This document shows positions 25,819 through 33,862 of a stretch of 64,000 nucleotides of DNA, in pieces. Position numbers and translations under genes: made by a program. Location: the NCBI RefSeq assembly GCF_900107455.1, contig NZ_FNQB01000002.1, positions 124,001-188,000 of the forward strand. The letters are read 5' to 3'. Origin of the DNA: Asanoa ishikariensis. GTDB taxonomy: Bacteria; Actinomycetota; Actinomycetes; Mycobacteriales; Micromonosporaceae. The notes beneath the pieces were generated by a model that was given only the letters and a program-made list of their open reading frames with translations, searched no databases and was not told the DNA's origin. Numbering within the stretch: position 1 is the stretch's first letter; each line of letters starts with the position of its first letter.

Positions 25819-26472
25819 TTGATCGGCCCACGCGTTAGCCGTGTCGTGGGTGTGGCCGGCACGCTGACCGCGCGGCTGGTCGAGGTGGTCCTCGCCGTCG
25901 GCGGGCTGTTGTTCACCATCATGGGCAGCGAGAGCGAGCCGAACGTCGTGCTCTTCCTGCTGTTCTGGAGCCTGCTCGCGGCCGCCTACCTGTTCGTCGG
26001 CACGCTGCGGGTGCGGCGGGAGCGGCTGACCGACCCGAACGTGCCACCACCGCCGGTCACGGGCATGAACGCCCGGCTGACGGGCCGCCGGTTCAGCTTC
26101 TTCTTCACCGTCGCGGCGAGCATCACCGGGCTCGGCGCCTCGCTCGACGTGCTGGCGGTCGACGAGAACAGCGACTACAGCGGGCTGGTGCAGGGGCTGG
26201 GCGCGTTCGTCACGATCTGCGCCTGGCTGTTGTTGCAGCTCGGGTACGCCCGCTTCTACGCACAGTGGACGGACTGGCGGTTCCCCGAGTGCCCGTACCC
26301 CCGGCTGATCGACTTCCTGTATTTCTCGGTGACCGTCGGCGTCTCGTTCGCCGCGTCGGACGTGGAGGTCCGGGGCCGCACGGTGCGCTACCACGTGATG
26401 GTGCACAGCGTGATCAGCTTCCTCTACAACGCGATCGTGCTGGCGATCGCGGTCAACATCATCACTGGATAG
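25819..26472 (+). CDS. DUF1345 membrane protein
   Basis: Up to 217 residues, five TM helices. The C-terminal half has the DUF1345 pattern: YPRLIDFLYFSVTVGVSFAASDVEV followed by VMVHSVISFLYNAIVLAIAVNII. Function of the family is unknown. The longest frame opens at TTG 25819; GTGs at 25846 and 25852 start just before the first TM helix and are more plausible. Divergent from the VOC gene. Confidence 0.8.
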   Translation: MIGPRVSRVVGVAGTLTARLVEVVLAVGGLLFTIMGSESEPNVVLFLLFWSLLAAAYLFVGTLRVRRERLTDPNVPPPPVTGMNARLTGRRFSFFFTVAASITGLGASLDVLAVDENSDYSGLVQGLGAFVTICAWLLLQLGYARFYAQWTDWRFPECPYPRLIDFLYFSVTVGVSFAASDVEVRGRTVRYHVMVHSVISFLYNAIVLAIAVNIITG

Positions 26473-26553
26473 CTGTCCTCCGATCAGGGGATTCCATTGG
26501 GGCCTATTGGGTGTGTCCCGGCATATAGGATGTTTGACGAGTATGACTGTCAA

Positions 26554-28167
26554 GTGACGTCCGAACCCCCGAAGACGCCCGCGCCGGAACCTGAGCCTGT
26601 CCCCGCGCCCGGCAAACCCTGCGCACGCGTGGTCGGCGGCTGCTACGAGCTGGTCGAACAAATCGGTGCCGGCGCCAGTGGCACCGTGTGGCGCGCCCGC
26701 AGCCAGGCGACCGGCGAACAGGTCGCGATCAAGCTGCTGCGTGACGAGTTGGTGCCACAGCCCAAGGCCGTGATGCGGTTCGTGCAGGAGCGCGCGATCC
26801 TCGCCGCGCTGGAGCACGAGAACATCGTGCCGGTCCGCGAGCTGCTCACCATCGGCGAGTCGCTCGGCCTGGTGATGGAGCTCGTCCCCGGCGGCAGCGC
26901 CCGCGAGGTGCTGCGCGCCCGCGGCACGCTGACGCCCGCCGAGGCGGCCACGGTGATGGCCGCGGTCGCCGACGGCCTCGCGCACGCGCATCACCTCGGT
27001 GTCGTGCACCGCGACCTCAAACCCGACAACATCCTGGTGGGTACGCCCGACGCATTGGCTCGCGATCCCCAGGTCCGGCTCACCGACTTCGGCATCGCCC
27101 GGGTCGTCGACGCGCCCGCGCTGACCACCACCGGCGCGCTGCTCGGCACGCCGAACTACCTGGCACCGGAGATCATCAACGGCGCACGACCGTCACCCGC
27201 ATCCGACATGTACGCGTTCGGGATGGTGCTCTTCGAGCTGCTGACCGGGCGGCCACCGTACGCCGGGCACACGCCCCGCTCGGTGTTCCGCCGGCACGTC
27301 GAGACTCGGCCGCGCCGCAACCCCGGCATCCCGGACGTGCTCTGGAAGCTCATCGCGTCCTGTGTGGACAAGAACCCGTCCCGCCGGCCCGAGGCGGCCT
27401 CGATCGGTGTCGCCCTGCGCACGGCGGCGCTCCGGCTGGGCGCGACTCCCGCGCTGCCGAAGCTGCCCCGGCTGCCGATGCAGTCGACGCTCACCGCGCG
27501 GCCGTGGATTCCCACCCAGCGCCGTCGGGCACCGGCCTGGCACGCGATCACCACGGTGGTCACCGCGTTCGTGCTGATCGCGGTCGCGCTGGTCGCCTTC
27601 GAGTGGCCGGGGCCGGGCAACGGCAGCACGGCCGACGCCAGCCGCCCGACAGCGTCGCCGCAGTCGTCGGCCAAGGCCAAGGGCGCGAACCCGGCCCGCG
27701 GCGGCGATCCGGTGGAGACCGCGGCCGCCGGGCTGACCGCCAACCGGATGGTCAAGCCGCAGCCGGCCACGGCGCGGGCGTCGCGGGAGGCCAAGGTGGC
27801 GCCGCTGCCGACCGCGTTCGGCGCTGCGAAGTGCACCGGATACCAGTGGAAGTTCCTCCAGCCGGCGTTCTCCAACACCTGCTACGCGACCGGACCGGGA
27901 GTGCGGATCTCCGGGGGTCTGCGGTCCAAGGAGGTACGCGCGGACATCACGCTCACGCTCCAGGACACGGCCGGCCGGACCGTCGGGACGCCGCACACCT
28001 GCCGTGGTCTGGTCTTCGGACCCGAGCTTTCCGAGCGGCTCTGTGGTCCGACGACGTTGACCCCGCCCAGGGGCAAGCGGTTTGTCCTGGTGCAGAGCTG
28101 GCGCGTGTACGACAACGACGGCACGGCGATCCGTGGCGAGGCGAAGAGCGCGGAGTTCGCCTACTGA
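26554..28167 (+). CDS. membrane Ser/Thr protein kinase (PknB-type)
   Basis: About 537 residues. Kinase domain at about residues 28-290: GAGASGTVW, VAIK, HRDLKPDN, DFGIARV, LAPE, all catalytic elements intact. A juxtamembrane linker, one TM helix (about 330-350, ITTVVTAFVLIAVALVAF) and an extracytoplasmic Cys-containing C-terminal domain (about 430-537) without PASTA repeats follow. The external domain is not recognised. GTG 26554 is chosen because it leads straight into the Pro-rich tail; ATG 26530 and TTG 26497 are in frame, and none has a good ribosome-binding site. Confidence 0.88.
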   Translation: MTSEPPKTPAPEPEPVPAPGKPCARVVGGCYELVEQIGAGASGTVWRARSQATGEQVAIKLLRDELVPQPKAVMRFVQERAILAALEHENIVPVRELLTIGESLGLVMELVPGGSAREVLRARGTLTPAEAATVMAAVADGLAHAHHLGVVHRDLKPDNILVGTPDALARDPQVRLTDFGIARVVDAPALTTTGALLGTPNYLAPEIINGARPSPASDMYAFGMVLFELLTGRPPYAGHTPRSVFRRHVETRPRRNPGIPDVLWKLIASCVDKNPSRRPEAASIGVALRTAALRLGATPALPKLPRLPMQSTLTARPWIPTQRRRAPAWHAITTVVTAFVLIAVALVAFEWPGPGNGSTADASRPTASPQSSAKAKGANPARGGDPVETAAAGLTANRMVKPQPATARASREAKVAPLPTAFGAAKCTGYQWKFLQPAFSNTCYATGPGVRISGGLRSKEVRADITLTLQDTAGRTVGTPHTCRGLVFGPELSERLCGPTTLTPPRGKRFVLVQSWRVYDNDGTAIRGEAKSAEFAY

Positions 28168-28245
28168 GCGGGGCAGCGCGTCGGGCGGCGGTGGGCTACG
28201 GTCTCGTCTCGTCGATTTCCCGCCCTTGCCCGAGGAGCCCCCGCC

Positions 28246-28704
28246 ATGCGCCGGATCCTGGTCACCGTCCTTGCCGCCTCCGCCTTGGCGCTCGCCGCGT
28301 GCGGCTCCGACACTGACGCCGCACCAGCCGGCGGCACGTCGGCGGCTGCCGGCGAAGGCGAGGCGGCCGCAACCGCCAGCGCGTGCGGTGAGGCCGTCGC
28401 GGTCAGCAAGACGGGTGCGAGCGGCTTCGACGAGGGCGTCGAGAACCTGCTCAAGGTGGCGCTGGAAGGCGACGAGGCCAAGACCGACGCGGCGGAGAAG
28501 GAGTTCCGCGCGGTCCTGACGAGCTGGTCCGACAAGCTCACCGAGCTGTCCGGCGAACCGGTCGCGGCGGACGTCAAGGCCGCCTTGACCGAGGGCGCGG
28601 CGACCGTCAAGAAGATCGCCGACCCGGACGACAACACCCCGGTCAACGCGGCGAAGGAAGAGCTCGCCGGGGTAGCCGACAAGATCGGCGCGGCCTGCGC
28701 CTAG
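28246..28704 (+). CDS. small helical lipoprotein (hypothetical)
   Basis: 152 residues. Signal peptide with lipobox LALAAC (Cys19), then an Ala/Gly-rich linker and an Ala/Lys/Glu-rich helical domain with two Cys (about residues 48 and 151). Surface lipoprotein of unknown role. It follows the kinase on the same strand, 78 nt downstream, and could be part of the same signalling unit. Stop overlaps the TetR stop. Confidence 0.75.
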   Translation: MRRILVTVLAASALALAACGSDTDAAPAGGTSAAAGEGEAAATASACGEAVAVSKTGASGFDEGVENLLKVALEGDEAKTDAAEKEFRAVLTSWSDKLTELSGEPVAADVKAALTEGAATVKKIADPDDNTPVNAAKEELAGVADKIGAACA

Positions 28705-29267
28705 GGTTTGATGCCCTTGAGGACCACATCCAGGTACGGCGGGACGGTCGTGCCGCGTTCCGGGTCCTTCGGCAGAGCCGAGATCATCGTGAACAGTTGG
28801 AGCGCGGTGAGGTCCGGCCGGACCAGGCCGGCCGCGCGGGCGCGGTCGAAGAGGTCGCCGAAGCTGGCCCTCATAGGCGTGCAGGCGACGGCGACCGGTG
28901 AGGAGTCGTCGGCGATGCCTTCGGCGACGACCCTCGTCATGCCTCGGTAGCGTGCCGCGCTCTCGTCGTAGAGCCGCAGCCACTGGACCAGTGCGTCCCA
29001 CGGGTCCGGTGCGGTGAGCAGTTCACGGGCGGTGCGGTCGAGCAGGTCGATGCTCTCCGACATGATCGCCGCGAATAGGTGCTCGCGGGTCGGGAACTGG
29101 CGGTAGAGGGTGCCCTGCCCGACGCCTGCCCGGCGGGCCACCTCCTCGAGCGGCGCCTGCGTGCCAGATTGCGCGAAAACGGACTTGCCCGCGGCGAGCA
29201 ACGCCTCGTAGTTGCGCTTGGCGTCCGCCCGCTGCGGCCTTGCCCTGCCCGGAGTCGCGGAGTTCAC
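28701..29267 (-). CDS. TetR-family repressor
   Basis: 188 residues from GTG 29265-29267. TetR HTH: NYEALLAAGKSVFAQSG, APLEEVARRAGVGQGTLYRQF, TREHLFAAI. The C-terminal domain is of the common SCO-type TetR_C_33/49 style seen with small oxidoreductases, which I cannot subtype. Two palindromes in the gap to the divergent NTF2-like gene are its likely operators. The GTG was chosen because longer versions read antisense through the NTF2 gene. Confidence 0.88.
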   Translation of the reverse strand: MNSATPGRARPQRADAKRNYEALLAAGKSVFAQSGTQAPLEEVARRAGVGQGTLYRQFPTREHLFAAIMSESIDLLDRTARELLTAPDPWDALVQWLRLYDESAARYRGMTRVVAEGIADDSSPVAVACTPMRASFGDLFDRARAAGLVRPDLTALQLFTMISALPKDPERGTTVPPYLDVVLKGIKP

Positions 29268-29286
29268 AACTCGATCGTACCGGAAA

Positions 29287-29336
29287 GCGGACAGCCCGTC
29301 CGTATCGTTGGAAGTGCAATCGGACGGACTGTCCGG
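29287..29336. promoter_or_regulatory. paired TetR operators
   Basis: CGGACAGCCCGTCCG (29288-29302) and CGGACGGACTGTCCG (29321-29335) each have CGGAC/GTCCG arms around 5 bases and are also mirror images of each other. They sit between the TetR start and the NTF2-like start, covering the region where both promoters must lie. Confidence 0.8.
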
Positions 29337-29360
29337 ATTCGTGCGCTGAAGGGGATGATC

Positions 29361-29765
29361 ATGACTGACACCACCGAGGCCGTAACCACCGAGTTCCTGC
29401 GCCGGCTCTCTGTGCAGGACGCACACGGCCTTGCCGAGCTCTTCGCCGATGAGATCGACTGGAACGTCCCAGGCGAAGCCGACCTCCCATGGACCGGCCG
29501 CCGATCCCGGCAAGACCAGGTCGCCGAGTACTTCGGCCTCCTCTGGCAGGCCTTCGTAGCCGGCGAGAGCACCGCGGCCGTCGACAAGGTCGTCATCGAC
29601 GGCGCCGAGGTGGTCGTCCTCGGCACGTTCGCACACACCGCCGTCTCCACGGGCAAGCGCTTCGAAACGCCGGTCGCCATGCACCTCACGGTCACCGAGG
29701 GCAAGATCGTGCGGCTGCACCTGTACGAGGACACGCTGGCCGTGAGCAAAGCCTTCGAGGCCTGA
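29361..29765 (+). CDS. NTF2/SnoaL-like protein (ketosteroid isomerase superfamily)
   Basis: 134 residues from ATG 29361 with GAAGGGG upstream. Pattern of a SnoaL-like cone: VTTEFLRRLSVQDAHGLAELFADEIDWNVPGE in the first third and HLYEDTLAVSKAF at the end. These proteins are small isomerases, hydrolases or binding proteins, and the substrate here is unknown. Under control of the divergent TetR. Stop is 2 nt from the stop of the convergent ribosome-protection gene. Confidence 0.85.
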   Translation: MTDTTEAVTTEFLRRLSVQDAHGLAELFADEIDWNVPGEADLPWTGRRSRQDQVAEYFGLLWQAFVAGESTAAVDKVVIDGAEVVVLGTFAHTAVSTGKRFETPVAMHLTVTEGKIVRLHLYEDTLAVSKAFEA

Positions 29766-29767
29766 CG

Positions 29768-31732
29768 CTATTTGCCGCGGCCGCCGCTCGTGGTGAGGTC
29801 GCGTTGGGCGAGCCAACGGGTGTACTCGGCCCGGTCCACCGGGTTCCCATCCGTTCTGGGTCGCCGGGGAGGCCGGCCCTGGACGGGGCGGTCGCCGGCT
29901 TGGGTGGAGGTCCAGAGTCCCTCACCGTTGGTCAGGTTCGGCAGCCGCCGCTGAGCCTCGGTGACCGCCCGGGCCGGAATGGAGCCGGTGATCCGCCAGG
30001 TCTCGCCGGTCCCTGCCCCGGTAGGCACCGTCTCGTCGACCAGGCCGCCGAGGTGGGCCAGGGCGCTAGTGACCGGGCCCAATGCCACGACGGGCACGTC
30101 CACCTCAAAGCTGTGGCAGGGCTCGAACACCCGGGTGCCGGCCTGCGCGAGCGCCTGCATCAGCACGTGCGGAGTCAGGTCGCGGAAATCCCCGGCCACC
30201 GTGATCGGCGACCAATAGCCGCTGTGCGTCAGAGTCACCCGCACGTCGGTCACCGGCCAACCGCACAGGCCCTGCTCCAGCGTCTGCACGACCGAATCCT
30301 CGATCGCCTTGTGGTACGCCAGCGGCAGCGAACCCAGCTCGACCTCAAGGTCGTACTCGATGCCGGTGCCGGGCTCCACTCGCAAACCGACCGTGCCGAA
30401 GAAGCCGTTGCCGATGATCTCCACAGCGTTGCCCACGCCTGTCGGGCGTTCCAGGTGGATGAGCTGGCTCGGTGCGAACTCGGCGGCGATGCCGTACGCG
30501 TCGGCCAGCGTCGTCGCGATCACCTCCTTCTGCACCTCGCCGTAGAGCCGCAGCCCCGTCTCGCCGGACGCGGTCACCCGGGCCTGGATCAGCGGATCTT
30601 CGTCAGCCATACGGAGCAGCGCGGCATGCAGCGCCGTGGCCGGTCCGCCGTCCCGGCGCTTCACCACCGTCTCCAGGCTGGGTCGGGGGAAGTGGCTGGC
30701 GGTGTCCAGGCCCGCGGTGGAGCCGATCTGGTCACCGATCCGCACGCTGGACAGTCCGTGCAGCGCCGCGATGTAGCCGGCGGTCAGGGCGGACGCGGAT
30801 GGGTCGCCGACCACCGCGACGCCGGTGAGTTGGGCGCGGTGTGACTCCACCCGGCCGTCGGCAGCGCGCCGAAACACCGGGAGGCGCTGGCGGGCGGTGA
30901 GGGCGCCGCCGTACGAGCGGGCGTAGGCCACCTTCGCGCCGCCGGGTCCTCGGGTGATCGCGAAGACCCGGGCGCGGGGCTCCGGCTCCGGGGGCGGTGC
31001 CGGTGGCAGCAGGTCGCCGATGGCGTCGAGCAGTTCGGGCACGCCTGTCCCGGACAGCGCCGACCCGAACAGCACCGGATGCACCAGCCCGGCGGCGGTC
31101 TGGGTCCGCAGCGCATCCCACAGGGCGTCGCCAGGCACCGGGCGGTCCTCGACGTACGCGGCCAGCAGCCCGTTGTCATGCTCGGCCAGCAACGGCAACC
31201 AGTCGGGCATGGCCGTCGGGGACGCGGTGAACCGTGCCTCGGCCGTGCCGATCGCGTCGACGGTGCCCAGCGGCGCGATCGCCGGCGTCAGCAGCCGGCG
31301 AACGTCGGCCAGCAACTCCGCCTCGCGAGCCCCGGACCGGTCGATTTTGTTGACGAACAGCAGCGTGGGCAGGCGCAGGGCGCGGCAGGTGCGCATCAGC
31401 AGCCGGGTGTGCGGTTGCACGCCCTCGACCGCCGAGAGCACCAGGACCGCGCCGTCCAGCACGCCGAGTGCGCGTTCGACCTCGGCCATGAAGTCGCGGT
31501 GTCCCGGTGTGTCGAGCAGGTTGACCTGGCGATCGCCGACGCGGAACGCGGTGACCGCTGACCTGATCGTGATGCCGCGCCGGCGCTCGATCTCGCCGGT
31601 GTCAGTCTGTGTGGTGCCCGAGTCGACGCTGCCGAGCCGGTCGATGACCCCGGTGTCGAACAGCAGGCGCTCGGTCAGGCTTGTCTTACCGGCGTCGACA
31701 TGCGCCAGAATCCCGATGTTGACGGTGTGCAT
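29768..31732 (-). CDS. ribosomal protection GTPase of the Tet(M)/OtrA family
   Basis: 654 residues, EF-G-like. G1 AHVDAGKTSLTERLL, G2 RRRGITI, G3 DTPGH, G4 NKID, then EF-G domains II-V and a Pro/Arg-rich C-tail (about 610-654) that is extra. NIGILAHVDAGKTS plus the length are typical of Tet(M)/Tet(W)/OtrA proteins, which displace tetracycline from the 30S subunit. Actinobacteria often carry chromosomal members whose resistance role is untested. The gene is alone, with no tetracycline pathway nearby. An inverted repeat at 31747-31780 lies just upstream. Confidence 0.85.
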   Translation of the reverse strand: MHTVNIGILAHVDAGKTSLTERLLFDTGVIDRLGSVDSGTTQTDTGEIERRRGITIRSAVTAFRVGDRQVNLLDTPGHRDFMAEVERALGVLDGAVLVLSAVEGVQPHTRLLMRTCRALRLPTLLFVNKIDRSGAREAELLADVRRLLTPAIAPLGTVDAIGTAEARFTASPTAMPDWLPLLAEHDNGLLAAYVEDRPVPGDALWDALRTQTAAGLVHPVLFGSALSGTGVPELLDAIGDLLPPAPPPEPEPRARVFAITRGPGGAKVAYARSYGGALTARQRLPVFRRAADGRVESHRAQLTGVAVVGDPSASALTAGYIAALHGLSSVRIGDQIGSTAGLDTASHFPRPSLETVVKRRDGGPATALHAALLRMADEDPLIQARVTASGETGLRLYGEVQKEVIATTLADAYGIAAEFAPSQLIHLERPTGVGNAVEIIGNGFFGTVGLRVEPGTGIEYDLEVELGSLPLAYHKAIEDSVVQTLEQGLCGWPVTDVRVTLTHSGYWSPITVAGDFRDLTPHVLMQALAQAGTRVFEPCHSFEVDVPVVALGPVTSALAHLGGLVDETVPTGAGTGETWRITGSIPARAVTEAQRRLPNLTNGEGLWTSTQAGDRPVQGRPPRRPRTDGNPVDRAEYTRWLAQRDLTTSGGRGK

Positions 31733-31746
31733 GGGCAGCGTTGTCC

Positions 31747-31780
31747 TCGAAAACTCGCACGGATGGGCGGAAGTTTTCGA
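31747..31780. promoter_or_regulatory. 9-bp inverted repeat before the ribosomal protection gene
   Basis: TCGAAAACT (31747-31755) and AGTTTTCGA (31772-31780) are perfect complements 16 bases apart, 15-48 bases upstream of the start on the minus strand. The A/T-rich arms stand out from the GC-rich background. It could be an operator or an attenuator-type leader hairpin. Confidence 0.5.
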
Positions 31781-31860
31781 TGCCTCGCATTGCCATGCTC
31801 CTGTCGTCGGGACCCGGTTGCTGCCGAGCCTGGCAGACGCGCGCCAAGCCGGCCAGCGGT

Positions 31861-33099
31861 TTATCCCTCCTGGTCGGCCACCCAGGCCCCGGTCAGGCCG
31901 CGGAAATGCGCCACGAACCGGTCGTGCTCATGCTCCGGGTACGTCGCCCGCACGGTCTCCACCAGCAGCGTGTCGAAGTCCGGCGAGCGGACCCAGTCGT
32001 AGACGAGCTCGTCGACGTGGGCCAGGCGGGACGCGCAGAAGTCGGCGTACCGCTCGGTGTCGAAGTAGTCGTCGGCCAGCTTGCGATAGGCGGCGAGCTT
32101 CTCCTGGTAGCTCAGGTCGGTCCGGTCGGCGATCTCGAAGTACTGCCTGGTGTTGAGGTCGACCTGGAACCGCCGGTCGGTCACCACGCAGAACGTGGTC
32201 CACCGCAGCAGCGCCTTCATCGCCCAGGGGAAGTAGTAGTGCAGCGAGGTCAGCGCGACGTCCGGGCAGGCGTTGGCGTAGTCGATCGGGTACACCTCGG
32301 TCCCCCGGACCAGCGACTCGCACGAGTTGAACTCCCAGCCGAAGAACGCGTTGACCAGCCGGGAGATGGTGACCACCTCGTCGCCGGTCTCGTCGCTGAG
32401 GAAGCCGTGCTCCACCGCGTACCGGTCGTGCATCGGCAGCTCGGGCCGGAACTTCATCACCATCGTCTCGGGGCCGATCGACAGCGACCGGCTGAACACG
32501 TCGTAGCCCTCGACCGACTGCTGGAGGTGCATCAACCGCTCGCCCGACTCGTCGTACGCGGCATGCAGCTCGGCACTGTCCTTGATCTTCGAGACACCGA
32601 CCCAGGCGCCACCGTCATAAGGCTTCATGAACAGCGGATATCCCAGCTCCGAAGCCACCGAGTCCAGGTCGAACGACTGGTTGTAGCGGGCCGCCGTGTA
32701 GGCCCAACGGGAGTTCTCGAGCGGATGCTTGTACGGCACGAGCACGGTCTCCGGCACCTTGAGCCCGAGCCGCATCATGGCGCAGTACGCCGCATGCTTC
32801 TCCATCGACTGGAAGGTGAACGGGCTGTTCAGCAGGTAGACGTCGTCCATCATGGACACCTTTTTGAGCCACTCGCGCGGGTGGTAGTACCAGTACGCGA
32901 GCCGGTCGATGACCAGCGAGTGGCGGGGCTTGTCACGCAGGTTGAACGGCTCGATGGTGACCCGGGTGGTCTTCAGCCGGTGCTTGCGCCCGGAACCGTC
33001 GACCACCGGGCCGAGCCGGTCGACCAGCGCCTCGTAGGCGCGCGGCCAGTCGTCCTCCGTGCCCAGCAGCAACCCGATGATGTGTTCGACGTCGGCCAC
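31861..33099 (-). CDS. ATP-grasp family ligase (unknown substrate)
   Basis: 412 residues. The central region looks like an ATP-grasp fold: YPLFMKPYDGGAWVGVSKIKD (ATP-binding Lys and glycine loop, about 178-198), LMHLQQSVEGYDVF (about 215), and a C-terminal segment with FAWN-like DLNTRQYFE where metal ligands are expected. ATP-grasp enzymes join a carboxylate to an amine or thiol through an acyl-phosphate. Last gene of a tightly packed three-gene set with two alpha/beta hydrolases (15-nt gap). I cannot name the product. A role in making or editing a peptide or amide-linked metabolite is inference. Confidence 0.7.
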   Translation of the reverse strand: MADVEHIIGLLLGTEDDWPRAYEALVDRLGPVVDGSGRKHRLKTTRVTIEPFNLRDKPRHSLVIDRLAYWYYHPREWLKKVSMMDDVYLLNSPFTFQSMEKHAAYCAMMRLGLKVPETVLVPYKHPLENSRWAYTAARYNQSFDLDSVASELGYPLFMKPYDGGAWVGVSKIKDSAELHAAYDESGERLMHLQQSVEGYDVFSRSLSIGPETMVMKFRPELPMHDRYAVEHGFLSDETGDEVVTISRLVNAFFGWEFNSCESLVRGTEVYPIDYANACPDVALTSLHYYFPWAMKALLRWTTFCVVTDRRFQVDLNTRQYFEIADRTDLSYQEKLAAYRKLADDYFDTERYADFCASRLAHVDELVYDWVRSPDFDTLLVETVRATYPEHEHDRFVAHFRGLTGAWVADQEG

Positions 33100-33114
33100 G
33101 TGATGCCTCCCCAG

Positions 33115-33861
33115 TCAACAGAAGCGGGGCAGATGATGTGCCCATTGCGCGCGCCACGACGGCCAGTCGTGCGGCACGTCGTGGCCCCACAGATCCAGCT
33201 CGTGCCGGATCCCCTTGGCGGCAAGCAGTCCGGCCACCTGCCGCGTGGAGTCGAGGGCACCGGTGGTGTCCTCCCATTGCCCCTGACCGCAGACCAGCAG
33301 CACTGACAGCCGCGAGCGCAGCCAGTCGAGGTGGTCGCCGTTCAGGTGCCCGAGATAGTCGGTCGGGCTGTTGAAGTAGGTGGAATCGCCGCGCTCGCCC
33401 CAGCCGTTCCAGGCCGCCGGGTCGTAGTTGCCCGAGAAGCACATCGCCAGCGGAAACAGGTCGGCCCGCTTGCAGGCGAAGTTGAGCGAGTGGAATGCGC
33501 CCATCGAGCAACCGGCGACAGCGATGTCGGCGTCGTCACCGCTTTGGTCATCGCGGATGAACGGCACGACCTGCTCGACGATCCACGACTCGAACGCGCC
33601 GTGCCGCCGGGCGCGTTCCTCGAGCGGCAGGTCGCGGGCCGCCCACGAGGCCGCGTCGTGCGAGTCGACGCAGAACAGCTTGACCCGGCCCGCGTCGAGC
33701 AGGTCGGCCACCGCGTCGACCATGCCGTTGGCGGCGAAGTCGCTGGCCCGGCCCTGTTCGGACGGGAACACCAGCACCGGGCGGCCGTAATGTCCATATC
33801 GGACGACGGATCCGGCCGTCCCGATGGCCGGGGAGAACAGCTCGACCCAGTGTTCCCGCAC
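33115..33861 (-). CDS. alpha/beta hydrolase, esterase D/PHB depolymerase-like
   Basis: 248 residues. Serine nucleophile elbow GCSMG (about residue 125), acid LLVCGQGQWEDT and a C-terminal LWGHDVPHDW with candidate catalytic His. Similar to the EstA/PF00756 esterase family. No signal peptide, so cytoplasmic. It lies 1 nt after the Fes-like gene and 15 nt before the ATP-grasp gene. Confidence 0.8.
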   Translation of the reverse strand: MREHWVELFSPAIGTAGSVVRYGHYGRPVLVFPSEQGRASDFAANGMVDAVADLLDAGRVKLFCVDSHDAASWAARDLPLEERARRHGAFESWIVEQVVPFIRDDQSGDDADIAVAGCSMGAFHSLNFACKRADLFPLAMCFSGNYDPAAWNGWGERGDSTYFNSPTDYLGHLNGDHLDWLRSRLSVLLVCGQGQWEDTTGALDSTRQVAGLLAAKGIRHELDLWGHDVPHDWPSWRAQWAHHLPRFC

Positions 33862-33862
33862 G

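Noticed and set aside
27193-29001. 602-codon minus-strand open frame over the kinase
   Set aside because: Shadow of the kinase and lipoprotein genes, low-complexity Arg/Gly translation.
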